This document shows, piece after piece, positions 52,972-64,000 of a stretch of DNA of 64,000 nt. This stretch comes from Clarkia xantiana subsp. parviflora (Eukaryota > Streptophyta > Magnoliopsida > Myrtales > Onagraceae). The notes under the pieces are model-generated. The model had not been told where the DNA came from, did not search any database, and was given only the letters and a program-made list of their open reading frames with translations. Location: NCBI GenBank assembly GCA_036873135.1, contig JAPTYO010000024.1, forward strand, positions 248,001 through 312,000. The letters run 5' to 3'. The translations under genes were made by a program, and so were the position numbers. Numbering within the stretch: position 1 is the first letter of the stretch; each line of letters begins with the position of its first letter.

Positions 52972-55900
52972 GTCAGCTAGCATCTCGCCATGTGTTGACT
53001 GTTGACAGCTGTATGCGCGTGCTCATATGTACGTGCGCACTTGCCCCCACACTTAGAATCTTTTCTCTATCCCTAGCTATGTACGCTGTATCCATATGCT
53101 TGATGTAAACACAGGTTGTATGTCAACACCTTGTTGTATGCTCCCTGTCTTCCTGAGCAAAACACTTAGAAAATATTTCGCCATTGTAATCATGTATGCT
53201 GCGAATATGAGCTCGATGTCGACATGTAAGGTTGATGTGTTGAAGAAGTTGCCCCCTTGCATAATGCTTGTTACTTGTTGCGCGAAGACTAACGAGTCTT
53301 GTACGTACATAGTTATCTCACATGGAGCGTCCATTGCATAAATGTTTGCATAAGTGTTGATGCGTGTTTGCGCACTGATTGGATTGTTGGTTGCATTTTT
53401 CAGGATATCAGATCTTGCTATCTTCTTGTCGGAATTAATCTTCCCATGGCTGTTATCATGAGTAAGTCTACTATTTCCATTCTGCGAGTAACTTTGTGTT
53501 CGGATGTCGACATGGTTGAGCAGCTAAATAATACACCAAGTGTAGATGTTGATGTCCTTGCTTGATTAATTGATGTCGTTACACATATACGTCCTTCTGA
53601 AGATTTGGTATGTTAATAATCTTTATGACTTGTATCATGTTGTAATGTAGGTTGGACTGATGGAAAAAGCTCGTCTTTGTAGATAGCCGATCTATACAGT
53701 AATCCGCTTGTTGGAAGGAATGTCCGTACAAGTGCCCCCGCTACTCTGGAGTCTCCGGACATGGTTGCGGTAAAGGACTTGCGAGTAAGGCACCTCCTTG
53801 TATCTTCTTTGAACTTGTTAATTTTCCAAGTTTTTGCTTTCATGTTGCTGAACACGTGGTTGCAGTTCCTGGCTTTATCATAATTCTCAAAAGATCCGAC
53901 GCAGGGGTGCGTTCCTCGAGCGATTCTAAGTTCTTTATGCCGAGTACGACCGTGCTAACTCCTTCTTGCGATAAAGGGAATAGAGTTGAGGGTCGTGCGG
54001 TAGTGCCTTCTGCCGAGGGACCGGCCCAAGGAGGAGCGTTCCTCCCATTGAGGTAAGCGTTGTTTACTTCTTCGTACTTGAAACTTGATCTTGAAGACGA
54101 CTGATTTTGATGCACGCATTTCTGATTGTCGCGCTTATGTTGAAGAGCTATGTCGTATTGAAGTTGTAGCGACCATTCTTGCCATGTCTTTTGTGCAGAT
54201 GACGACAATGCATTTGATGTTGACATTATGAACTCTTTTCCATACATCCTTGGAGATGATGCTGTCTCTTGGTTGGTGTCAGGTTGTCTGTTTCCAGCAT
54301 GTTGAACCCTTTGTGAATGGGTTGATGTTGTTTTGAGGTTTTCGATAAATCTTTATTTACGCCTTTGCTTGCATGGTATTTCATCACTTGGACCTGTTTT
54401 CAATAATAATGAACATGTGATAACTTTTTAGTAATATTTCATACCTTGCGTTATCTTCATTATCCGTATGTATTGGAATTGCATGATAGGATTGAACTCC
54501 TTGTTGTGATGGATAGAACATACGATGTTGCGACTTGCGCATTGCAAGGTGTTATGTACACTTGGTACTTGTAGCATTGCAGGTAGTAATGTACTTGGCA
54601 CTTGGCCTTTCACATGTAGCAGTGTTGTCTTGACGTAGCAAGACTTAAGTTTATACCGTCTCTTAGTTTCACTCTAAGGCGACGTTTTTGCAAGATATTT
54701 CTTGCTTATTTTGCTGTTTTTTGCGTTAAATGCTAAAGAGCAAGATAACGTTATACAATAGTCAACTTGTAAGTTTGATGAGTTTTGTACAAGGTTTGCT
54801 TTAAAAAGCGTATAACATGAAGCTATCCTTTTTCAGGCCTAAGTCTTCATGGTGTATGAACCCTTAAGAGAGTATGCATACTTTTAGTGTGTGGGGTTGT
54901 CGTCTAACAAGAGGACTTCCGCCACGATGGGGTGATCAGTCCCACCTAAGTGCCGCATCCTGGTTTGTATGCAGGGAATGGCTATGAACATGAGGATTTG
55001 CTTCTAAGAACATTTCGCAGCATGCCATTTTATAGAAGTAAACATGGGTTTGCCCTTACAAATAGGATACCACAGCATGCTACTTTTGATAGTAAATCTT
55101 GGTGTTTATCCAAGGTATTGCTTGCTGTTGACGTCTTTGGAATAGTCGTCACATTGAGTAGAGAATTTTATAAGTCCTTTTTGTAGATAACCCGCAAGTT
55201 GTCATCGCCACATATAAGTTGATTGTGCACATAGCGCGATGGCTTTGTGTTGCCGACATCTTCTTGATATAGCCGCAGTTATGGATGGAGAAATAAACTC
55301 CCTGTTGGTGTAGATAATAGATATGTTGGCGTTGTATGCCATAAATCCCTCCTTGAACATAATTCTTAGCTTGTATTGTTGAAGTAGATATTATGTGCAT
55401 AGGTTACTACTGGGTATAATTCCAATGTAGTAATCATAGTGTAGCCTGTACCTACGAACAGAGTTGCGCTTTGTCAGATAGCTGCAATGTTTACAAGTTT
55501 GCAAAAATATGGAGTTATGGAATTTTCTTTTTAGTAATGCATATAATAGATAAAGTAAAGGAGTCTGATATGAGGACTCCTTGTTTGTGCAGGAAACTTC
55601 CCTAAGTGCGGACGGGATAGGTGCGCATATGTCGGGAGCGAAGCTTTTCCAAGTATCATCCGCTATATGTGATTGTGAGTATGTATGTATGAACAGCGAC
55701 TATGCATTATTGTATGCGTCCTCTAGTTGATTCGCGTTGATGCCTCTTTAGCATGATGTACATGCCTATATATGATCATTGCTTGGTGTTTCCTTCTTGG
55801 AAGAATGGTACCGCGTGCTCTTGCAATTATTCGTTTCTTCACTTTGGTGGAATGCCAAGCACTTGTCAGCTTGGTGCCCCCCAAGTCATTTGCAGTCGTA

Positions 55901-56132
55901 CCGCTGTTTCCTGATGGTTTCTATTAGTTCATCTTCTGACCGTGATACGCCTACTCGGACCATCCTTTCTGGCTCATCTACCTTGATTTCTTGTAATGCT
56001 TCAACAAGAGCAGGACGTGCATGATCTACCCTTGGGTTTTCATCAATGACGGGAATTTCGCTATTGTTTGTCTTGACATTATGTTGGAGAGCAACCTTGT
56101 AGTCTTTTGATAGCTGCTGATCTCCCTTTATT
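52972..56132. other. E3 internal region with a relic of an antisense gene
   Basis: On the plus strand, 53866-54053 lies between an acceptor-like ttgcag and a donor-like gtaagc and encodes a lysine/serine stretch (TPSCDKGNRVEGRAVVPSAE) that resembles the linker exon of the E2 antisense gene (10500-10760). Nothing else coding is clear. The same relative position and strand as in E1 and E2 suggests a decayed antisense gene (inference). Confidence 0.45.
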
Positions 56133-58966
56133 TCACCAATTCCTGCCTTTGTTGGAAAGTTGATTCTTTGGTGTGATGTTGATGTTTATCATACCCCACT
56201 TGTTCATGATTGTATACCCTAGGATTCCATTATATGCGTCAAGCTTTTGTACGATCACGAACGGAACGCCAATTTGGAGTTGTTGATCTCCTTCTCCTAT
56301 TGCGCATTGCGCGGTGTTGAATTTAATGTGCTGGTTTTGTGATGTATGCTTCATGTGTTCACTTTCAAAGGGCCTGTGTTTATTTGATGTGTTTCTTCAT
56401 ACACTTGTGACTCTTCTCGAGGTTGTGTTTGTATGACGATTGTGCACATGGTTGAGAGATGTTATACTGGTGGAATCCTCATCTTCTCCTTTGTTTTGTC
56501 CGAAGATTAGGTTTCGCTGTCGGCGTACGTTTTGAGTGGTACGATCCTTCTTGTGTTCTTGACAAGGGTAAACTTGCTGGATGTTGGAAATAATTCTTTA
56601 ACTCTTTTTTCGTGATGGGTTTGGCACAGGCGTGCGTATAACATAGGAGTGTATCCTGAATTCCTATCTTCCACAATGTTGATGACGTTGTCCCTTTGGT
56701 GATGCCGCCGTTTTATTATTGCAGCGCGATTTTTAGTCTTGTGCGTATAGAATGCTTGAGGCTCCGTTGCATGGGGGATGTTATATGGCCTAAGCCATTT
56801 GTTGTTCCTAGTGTGATAGCTTGTGTTGTTGACGCAATTAATATGTGCGTAGTTGTAACTTGGTGTTATTCCAAGGTAGTATGCATGATATAGTAATGTA
56901 CCTACAAAAGTAGATTTAACCTTCATTAGATATTTGGAGTTCGTACAACGGATTACAGGAAGGCGTCTACTGATCGCTCCTTTTGAAAAGTACTATAGAT
57001 AATATATCTAAGAAGACTTAAAGTAGATATGCAAAAATGGAGACAAAGGGATTGATGATGTGTTTGACGTCTTCATAGGCGACTTGTCGGCAAGTTGATT
57101 CTGCCACGTGCCACATAGTTCCTCAGTGCATCTAGCGTGTTGAGCTCTTCAATCTCCACCTTTGGGGATGAACAAATGTTGGTTTCATGCCGCCCAGTTT
57201 TATGGTGCTCGCATCGTTCTTCAACATTCTTGCCAAGGAAGGCTGTCATTGGCTCAAGTGGACGGGGAAGTTTGTTTTCCAGGAGTTTGAAATTTTTTTC
57301 CTCCACCCTCGTGCTCCAAGGATTGTATAAGTCGTCATAATTGGTTCCATGAGTGACGTTGTTTTTCATGCGCTTGGCGATAGGTGGATTATCATTCGCA
57401 TTTTCTTTTCCTTTGCCTTTTCCTGAAGACTTCACATGAGAATTCTTTTGATGCTTATTGCCTTGGTCGACATACTTCTTCATTTCTCCTTTTAAAATTA
57501 AGCTGTTTACATGAAACCTTAATCCAACACAGCTTTCCGTCTCGTGGCCATACACTTCGTGATTTTCACACCATTTGCTTTCATCTTTTCCCAATGGGCC
57601 CTTGCGGAAATTAGAGGGCTTTTTCTACAGCTTGGTCTTCTTTATCTCTTTCAAGATGACGGACAACGGTGTGTTCAATGGAACACATTTGGCGAGATTG
57701 GTCTTTTTGAGCCTTTGGACGTCTGACTGGAATGGCCTATTTTGTTGCGGTTGTCTCTTTTCCCAGGAAGCGTCTATCTTTTCCTCAATTATTGCCTTCA
57801 AGGTTCTTGTTGTAAGTCCCGTGATTGGGGCATCATCGTCATTAACAGGTTTTTTCCGTCCTTCCTTGTGACGGATGTCAGCATCGTCTTGGCTTGTCCT
57901 CGTGGAAGAACCTTCCTTGTATATTTTTTAGCGGGAGGTTGGAGGTTGTTTCCATGCCCCTTCTTGGTGTTGTTCTATCACATACGGGTTGTATGAGCGT
58001 GCAGCTCCTTGCATTGGTTGTTGGTACTGGAAGGTACCTTCCGTGTATTGCCCCCCCTATTCTTTGGTGCGGTGTGTCTTGATGACTTGTGACTCGGGAC
58101 TTTGTTCTTGTCTCCTTGACTTGTCCATTGATTGGAGGCAGAGGTGGTGATGGCGGGGTATATCCTTGGTTCGTTAACATCTTTCGGAATGCAAGCAACT
58201 CTTCGAGCGCGGTCATCATTGTAGGAGTGATAGGTGGTGGCGGGTTGACACCTTTGTATTGGAGGACTCCTTGGTCGTACTGTGTGAAGGATGCACTTCT
58301 TGTTGACATGAAGAAGGCATTGGATGTGGCAACAGGCATGTGGGAGGATCCAAGTCGACTTCTTGTCGGCTTCTGCGTGGTTATGACCAAGGCGTCGTGG
58401 TATGCAATGTGCTCTTTGTCCTTTGATGAAAAACCAATGACATCTTCAAAGGCGGCATCCTTTATGTCGACATACTCCATGTTGGTATCATGGGACTTGT
58501 GCATTGTCTTTGCAACGTACACTTCTTGCTCGTACGACTTCTCGCTTTCAACATCTAAGTCTCCATGGATCATGTGTACGTTCGCCATCTTTTCCAGATG
58601 GGATGCAATGTATGTTGTATTTTGGACTTTAAGGCCATGCTGTGCGGAAGGCACACTGCTTGTTGGCATGGAGGATGCAGCGAACATGTCTTTATGCATG
58701 TGCAAATGATCCCGCTGACTCGTTGCCTGCTTCTGTTTGTTGGCTGGCATCCCGTATGGGAATTCTTCATTGATCCCCGTCCTTTGCTCGAACTCATGTG
58801 CTAATGCATTATTCTGAACTTCGGGACCGTGCTGTGCGGAAGCCACGTGTGCGGTTGGCACGGATGAGGCAGTAGACTCTGCGTCTGGAATGTGAGAAGG
58901 TCCTGGTTGGTTTCTTGTCGGCTTCGGCTTGCTTGCACCCGCCTTCTTCGTTTGTCTTCCTGTCAT
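56133..58966 (-). pseudogene. gag: E3 gag-protease relic, rearranged
   Basis: In its own direction, 58966-57878 starts MTGRQTKKAGASK and has EFPYGMPANKQ, like YPYGMPAQR of E2 Gag. It then jumps to protease-linker-like pieces (NVHMIHGDL, and FSSKDKEHIAYHDALVIT) before returning to Gag-like proline-rich sequence. 57594-57073 has knuckle 1 (WCENHEVYGHETESC) and, about 100 residues on, knuckle 2 (RCEHHKTGRHETNIC after AFLGKN), the order seen in E2 but without the protease between them. 56354-56133 resembles the end of the E2 protease (DAYNGILGYTIMNKWG). Stops and frame changes separate the pieces. It is not functional. Confidence 0.75.
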
Positions 58967-59017
58967 AGCCTGCGGTATGGAACGGCTTTTTGTTTGAATC
59001 ACGCTGACGGCGCCAAA

Positions 59018-59655
59018 TGTTAACTCTGCTTCCACTTGGGTAGCTTCGGGCTTCTTTTTCACGAACGGGCTCGGGAACGCTGCGATACTTGAAACACAAT
59101 CCTCGAACTAATCTTCAAGTTCTCGACCACGAACTCTCGAACTTCGGATCCTGCACGAGGGGCAGTAGCCAGCGTGGGAGAGGGGGGGAATGCTGGTTGG
59201 GCCCTCTCCGACGCTCAAGTCAGAATTTCTAGAGAGAGAAAGCCTTTTAGAGAGAAGTCAGAGCATCCAAAGTCCAAAATGAGGGAGTTATCTAAATGAG
59301 AGACCTAGGCCCCTATTTATAGGGAACCTAAGGATCATGCCCAGTTTTGTGTCGGTATGAAGGAAAATGTATACCGTCATCAAGGTGGACTATGCGTGCA
59401 CCGACTTCTCGCAACTGGAAAAATAATCGGGATGAGCGCCGAGAACGTCTGTAATTCGGACCTCCGGATTGTTTAGCAATTCGGCCCGGTCCGGATTGCC
59501 TTGTGACAATCCGGAAGTCCCCCGTACCGTGTACTGCGCGTATTCCGGACCGTTTTTGGACTCGGGTGTCCGCGGAAGAGTTCTTTTACGGGTTTCAGAA
59601 TATTTTGCGAGGCCCGAAATGTAAACACGAACCCGAATTGGACAGATATCTAACA
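59018..59655 (-). repeat. E3 5' LTR
   Basis: The LTR is 638 bp long, bounded by tgttaac and tctaaca. It lacks short segments found in the 3' LTR (near positions equivalent to 49928-49940 and 50222-50232). Several substitutions make this pair older than the E2 pairs. Confidence 0.93.
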
Positions 59656-59859
59656 CCATGCAAGCTCCCATCTCGTCACCTTGCAGGGACCGTCACCTTA
59701 GAAGCTGATCTCATCCGCCCAACCATCCCGCTACGTTGTTGCTGGAAATTGTTCTACACCACTTTGCTGGAGACATTTTCTTTTGAATGTTCAAGTTTGG
59801 GGGGGGGGGGGGGGGTGGAGGGCGGAACTTGGCGATTTTGTGAAAAATAAAGAGCAATG
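59656..59859. other. Short host-side segment between E3 and E4
   Basis: It holds the right CCATG copy of E3 (59656-59660), a G run of 17 bases at about 59800-59816 and the left CAATG copy of E4 (59855-59859). No gene is recognised. Confidence 0.7.
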
Positions 59860-60282
59860 TGTAAAAATAACGAAGTACCGATTAGCACTTGCTCAAGACC
59901 GTATCTCACAAACAAGAGAAGAACTCGTATATATATAACTCTCTTACTCTAAGTATTATAGGAGACTCTTACAACTTGTGGTGGTGAATCTAGTTGTGGT
60001 GGTTATGCATGATCACTACAAATGACTCCACTCCTATTTATAGGGAGCTATAGAATTCTCTAGTTTAAAGAAATCTCTAGACTTAGAACTACCTAGAAAC
60101 ACTTTAGAACTTCCTACAATTATTTAATTCCTAGAATTATCTAGACTCTAGATATTTCTTCAAGTTGGGCCAACTATCTTAGCCCAAATCTTCAAGTCTT
60201 GGCCCATGATGATAACTTAGTGTTAACCCATGATAGTGAGTTCTTCTCGGCCCATGATGGTAAGTCAATGTTGATCTTAACA
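59860..60282 (-). repeat. E4 3' LTR
   Basis: The LTR is 423 bp long, bounded by tgtaaaa and cttaaca. A TATA-like ccctataaatagg on the minus strand lies at about 60031-60043. A cluster of ctaga words lies at about 60056-60160. Confidence 0.93.
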
Positions 60283-61049
60283 CTCCCACTCAACATTGAC
60301 TTTCCTTCATGTTTCTTCTTGTCAATGTTGCACTCCGGTCTGTGCCACTCTCGATTATTCAGTCGCACTTTTCTGCCTCGATAAAGTATTCTCTTCTTGT
60401 CGATTATAGTGAAACGCTTACTCCTCGGCTCAAATTTCGCACCTCGATAATTCTTCGTACTTTCACATCTTTCTCTTCTCGAGGTCTTCATTCTTCTTAC
60501 ATTTTTCGCTCCACCTTTGATCGACAAAGAATGGATTCATTGATCTCTTCTGGCTTTGAAGAACTTCCTCATTGATCGAGGACTAGACTTTTAGTAGGCG
60601 ACAAAGTAACTTGTCGACACTTGCTTTCCATCGTCGGCAGCACATCTTCAACTCCCTTAGACATCTCCAAGTCCGACTCTTCCTTATCTTCATCCTGAGA
60701 AATAGATTTATTGCGAACTACCGGACTTGCAAGGAAGCAAGAATAAGCGCATATACGATTTTTATACCGATCACGAACTTGCTTGGTGATCGATCTTCCT
60801 GATCCTTGCTTCACCACTTGTTTATCATCGGCTTCTCCATGGACGTCTCTATGAGGATTCGAACTCCCCATTTTTCCATGAACCTTCTTTGAAGAAGATT
60901 TCATACTTGAAGCCGGTATCACGAACATGTCGTCTACTCGCTCTCCGATGTGAATTACATCCGCCTTGATCAACTTTACATTCTTGAGAAAATTTCACAT
61001 CATTCGGACCAAATAAAACGTTCATACCCGAGTCAACTGCATTCGCCAC
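60283..61049 (-). pseudogene. E4 protease/preintegrase and 3' remnant
   Basis: At about 61049-60990 the frame reads VANAVDSGMNVLFGPNDVKF, typical of the segment between copia protease and integrase. Soon after, the sequence leaves any recognisable pol. The block 60973-60569 is open and charged but was not recognised. No integrase D-D-E or reverse-transcriptase motif is seen. Confidence 0.6.
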
Positions 61050-61268
61050 TGAAAGGAGATTTCTCTACATCCCTGGAACATGATAAACATTATTGAGCTT
61101 GATCGATGTTCCGCTGCCACTGTTGATCACAACAGTGCCTTTCTTCTCAACATGGTGAACTGTGTCATCCGCCATGAGTATAACTTCTTCTCCTCCATGA
61201 CGACGATTATTCGAAAATTGCTTCACATCTCCAGTAAGATGATGACCACAATCGGAATCGAAAATCCA

Positions 61269-62141
61269 CTACTTTCCCGAGTTTTGAGCTACGAACGCAC
61301 ATGTGCGAGTGGTCTTGGCTAGAAAACATTTAGCCCATTCTTCATCTTCGGTTGAAATCTTATATTCCACCATGTTACTCTCCTTCAGTTTGGTCCGAAA
61401 ATTTCTCTTCAGATGTCCAGGCTTCCCACACCGATAACACTTGAAGTCTTTCTTGCGAGACGACTTCGCATTCCCACCAACCTTTTTCCTGGCGTCATTC
61501 TCATTCACTTGAGCCACGAGCGCGCACTAATCTTCCTCCAGCTTGATCCTAGCCATTTGCTTAGCCAACGACTCCTGTAAAGCTAGAAGATTCTCAAACT
61601 CCTCCAAGGATGGTTGTTGAACCCACCCTTGAATCGACGTAACAAACGGTATATACTCGGAACGTAATCTCTGAATAATGGATCCGCACCTCCGAAATTG
61701 GCTCATCCGGGTTGAGCAAATTAAGTTCCGAATACAAGTTCTCAACCTTTAAAAAAACTGTGAAATCGACGACTCACCCTGCTTTGCATTCGCTAGATCC
61801 GTCTCCAACATATGTAACCGCGCCTCGTTCTTCTTGTTATATAGCTGGTCTAGCGTCTTCCAGATCGAACTGGCAGAGGTGCATCGTGAGATATTCTCAA
61901 ACACCGCTGACGATATCGACCTCTTCAAGGCAAAATCCGCCTTGGCATTCCTCCGCTTCCAGCGCTTGAGCTCTTCACCATTTCTGGCGGTCTCCTCCGG
62001 GGCGGTTGAATCACCGCCTCCAACGATATCCCACAAGTCTTCGCTCACGAGGTATGACTCCATGCACGACTTCCAAATCCGATAATTGGACGAGTTTAGT
62101 AGCTCCATTCCTTGTCCAATCACGCGACCGGCAGCATCCAT
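61269..62141 (-). pseudogene. gag: E4 copia-type gag, broken
   Basis: The start MDAAGRVIGQGMELLNSSNY is at 62141. The UBN2/copia Gag region (SSIWKTLDQLYNKKNEARLH, and LETDLANAKQGESS) runs to a stop near 61750. A second frame (61745-61527) carries the Gag tail with QESLAKQMARIKLEE. A third frame (61517-61269) has the knuckle CYRCGKPGHLKRNF, in which the fourth zinc ligand, normally cysteine, is phenylalanine. The two frame breaks make this copy non-functional. Confidence 0.8.
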
Positions 62142-62214
62142 ATTTAGAGTTCCCGAGTTCTTCAATTCCGATCTTGAATCGTTCCGCGTTACTGCGATAG
62201 TGGCTCTGGTACCA

Positions 62215-62637
62215 TGTAAAAAAAATGAAGTGCCCATTTGCACTTACCCAAGACCGTATCTCACAAACAAGAAAAGAACTCGTATATATATAACTCTCTT
62301 ACTCTAAATATGATAGGAGACTCTTACAACTTGTGGTGGTGGCTCTAGTTGTGGTGGTTATGCTTGATCACTACAAATGACTCCACTCCTATTTATAGGG
62401 AGCTATAGAATTCTCTAGTCTAAAGAAATCTCTAGACTTAGAACTACCTAGAAACACTTTAGAACTTCCTACAATTATTTAATTTCTAGAATTATCTAGA
62501 CTCTAGATATTTCTTCAAGTTGGGCCAACTATCTTAGCCCAAATCTTCAAGTCTTGGCCCATGATGATAACTTAGTCTTAGCCCATGATAGTGAGTTCTT
62601 CTCGGCTCATGATGGTAAGTCAATGGTGATCTTAACA
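62215..62637 (-). repeat. E4 5' LTR
   Basis: The LTR is 423 bp long, bounded by tgtaaaa and cttaaca. It differs from the 3' LTR at roughly fifteen positions by eye. Confidence 0.93.
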
Positions 62638-62642
62638 CAATG

Positions 62643-63082
62643 GACTATGAGTAGGTGAGTGAATTAATGAAAATGATTAAAGGGAGATGAAAAGATGCAA
62701 GAGACACCAAATTTCAACAAAAATGGAAACTTGGACTTTCTATTTTGACATTTCAAACTTCAGACACCAAATTTTAACATTATGCAAACACTGGTCAATT
62801 TATAGGTTCTTAACCCTAAATTTGAAGAACGCACTATGTATTAAATTAATTAATTTTATAATTAATGTTAATATCATTATTGGTGGTTGATGGAAAATTT
62901 AATAATACAATATTCTTAAGGAATATAGTTTAGTAAAACGATTGGAAAGAAAATATTATTTTTGTATATCTAAATTTTACGTATTATTTATAGTGTATAT
63001 AAATATCTGCGCGGCAAGTTTAAAGAATAAAGTTTATGTAAAATCATTATGGATGTTGTAAGTAGCTCATAAAAAAAATCAT
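62643..63082. other. AT-rich intergenic DNA with an inverted-repeat arm
   Basis: From about 62690 to 62835 the sequence is the inverted partner of 49685-49815. Near 63040, atcattatggatgttg is the inverted form of the catccataatgg end at 49544. The rest is AT-rich with no gene. Confidence 0.65.
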
Positions 63083-63290
63083 ATACTCGTGATTTGAGAA
63101 ATTAATTTTTTTTTTTTGGCTAAAGAGAAATTGTGAAGTTCGGGCAAGTATATGATGATGCGATGTTAAAAGTATATGAGTCGTCAATTACTCGTGATTT
63201 GAGAAATTAATTTTTTTTCTTTGGCTAAAGAGAAATTGTGAAGTTCGGGCAAGTATATGATGATGCGATGTTAAAAGTATAGATTTGCAC
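63083..63290. repeat. Tandem duplication, two units of about 104 bp
   Basis: Each unit starts ctcgtgatttgagaaattaa, passes through a T run and ends gatgcgatgttaaaagtata. The copies differ in the T run and almost nowhere else. Confidence 0.9.
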
Positions 63291-63561
63291 GTTTTCTAGG
63301 TAGACGTGATATGGTTGATTTGACTAAAACTAAAAAGAAGATGGATAATAACTCTGTCAACTTTAATTCATTGATTGATTGAGTTTAGCCTGTTCAGTAG
63401 TCAACATTGGACTATTCCAAGTATGTATTGTAAGATATTGCACGCAATTCCTTATTTGTCTCAATTACCAAATATTCTTCTCAAGTAGCCGGGTTCATCA
63501 TCCGGTACGGTTTAAAATAAGGTTAACAGGTCTTTTGGTTTATGATGTTTGACCATTTTTT

Positions 63562-64000
63562 GTTTTGGTTAATGATATTTTTTTTTTCCTAGTTTTGGTA
63601 CCATATGTTTGCAGATTTTTTCTAGTTTTGGTCCGACCGTTAAATTCCGTCCATTTTTTACATGTACAAGTCACGTGATCCACCCTAAACTTTCAATTTT
63701 GTTCAATTTAGTCCCTCTAACACTTTCCTAACTTTTTTTTTTGTTCAATTTAGTCCCGAAGTTTCAAAAATTCAATAGGACCTATTGTCCAATTGGGGTT
63801 AATTTTGAAACTTCGGGACTAAATTGAACAAAAAAAAGGTTAAGAAAGTATTAGAGGGACTAAATTTAAAGTTTGGAGTGGATCACGTGACTTGAACATG
63901 TCAAAAAATGGACGGAATGTAACGGTTAGACCAAAACTAGAAAAAATCTGCAAACATATGGTACCAAAACTAGGTAACAAAAAACATCATTGACCAAAAC
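63562..64000. repeat. Foldback element with long inverted arms, cut by the window end
   Basis: The left arm starts gttttggttaatgatat and is matched, inverted, by the last bases of the window (aaaaacatcattgaccaaaac). Both arms hold agttttggtaccatatg, cagattttttctag, cgtccattttttaca-like and gtgatccac words. The centre is near 63780-63790. There is no coding capacity. It is probably a non-autonomous DNA element; the superfamily was not assigned. Confidence 0.88.

Larger units (their letters stand above)
49872..59655 (-). mobile_element. E3: decayed pol-less gypsy-like retrotransposon, minus orientation
   Basis: The LTRs are 49872-50539 (3') and 59018-59655 (5'), flanked by CCATG at 49867-49871 and 59656-59660. 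The length is 9.8 kb. A primer site (tttggcgccgtcagcgtg on the minus strand, ending at 59017) and a polypurine-type tract (gactcggggggcaag, complement at about 50540-50553) resemble those of E1 and E2. The Gag pieces resemble E2 Gag, including the second knuckle. No pol is seen. A 66-bp satellite lies near the 3' LTR. Confidence 0.93.
59860..62637 (-). mobile_element. E4: small copia-type retrotransposon without reverse transcriptase or integrase, minus orientation
   Basis: The LTRs are 59860-60282 and 62215-62637, both 423 bp, flanked by CAATG at 59855-59859 and 62638-62642. The primer site (TGGTACCAGAGCCA, minus strand, 62201-62214) is a variant of the initiator-methionine type usual for copia elements. 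A purine-rich gagtgggag tract borders the 3' LTR (about 60283-60292). The internal region is only 1.9 kb and keeps Gag, a knuckle and a protease-to-preintegrase remnant. Enzymes would have to come from another element. Confidence 0.93.

Overview
The window is plant nuclear DNA, most likely from a eudicot. It carries two ordinary intron-containing genes, a chloroplast-type Nudix hydrolase (NUDT23-like) and an L-type lectin receptor kinase. Almost everything else is LTR retrotransposon sequence, and no prokaryotic or organellar features were seen. The species cannot be told from the sequence alone.

Positions 1-41770 are a stack of Ty3/gypsy-type elements, resolved here by LTR ends and 5-bp target-site duplications (TSDs). 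E0, the oldest, is a relic of which only 40627-41770 is seen (internal piece plus 3' LTR). E1A lies in plus orientation inside E0, in pieces 1-6882, 27786-28276 and 39382-40626; its 5' LTR lies left of the window. E1B (28277-39381, minus, TSD GGAGA) is a second copy of the same family inserted into E1A. E2A (6883-27785 with its insert, minus, TSD TTCCA) is a pol-less family inserted into E1A. E2B (10761-21283, plus, TSD GGCAC) is a sibling of E2A inserted into it in opposite orientation. E1 elements carry gag-protease and decayed reverse transcriptase/RNase H/integrase. E2 elements carry a long intact Gag-protease-Gag' protein and no pol. Both families also carry, near the 3' LTR, an intron-containing gene on the opposite strand (putative gypsy-type transposon/Transposase_28-like protein with a coiled-coil tail), and large tandem arrays between gag/pol and that gene.

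Positions 41855-43742 hold a seven-exon NUDT23-like gene on the plus strand. Its start codon lies about 85 bp downstream of the E0 LTR, and its transit-peptide exon needs a one-base frame correction. Positions 44870-49197 hold a three-exon lectin receptor kinase on the minus strand; its last exon, the catalytic half of the kinase, is tandemly duplicated downstream.

Positions 49872-59655 are E3 (minus, TSD CCATG), a decayed and shuffled pol-less relative of E2 with a 66-bp satellite. Positions 59860-62637 are E4 (minus, TSD CAATG), a 2.8-kb copia-type element without reverse transcriptase or integrase. E3 and E4 lie between inverted-repeat arms of an older element. The right end (62643-64000) is AT-rich intergenic DNA with a tandem duplication and a long foldback palindrome cut by the window edge.

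The most unusual pattern is in the retroelements. They share primer-binding-site and polypurine-tract style, which suggests that E1-type pol mobilises E2/E3-type elements. They also share the antisense spliced gene, and all four nested insertions that can be mapped landed in that antisense gene or its leader.
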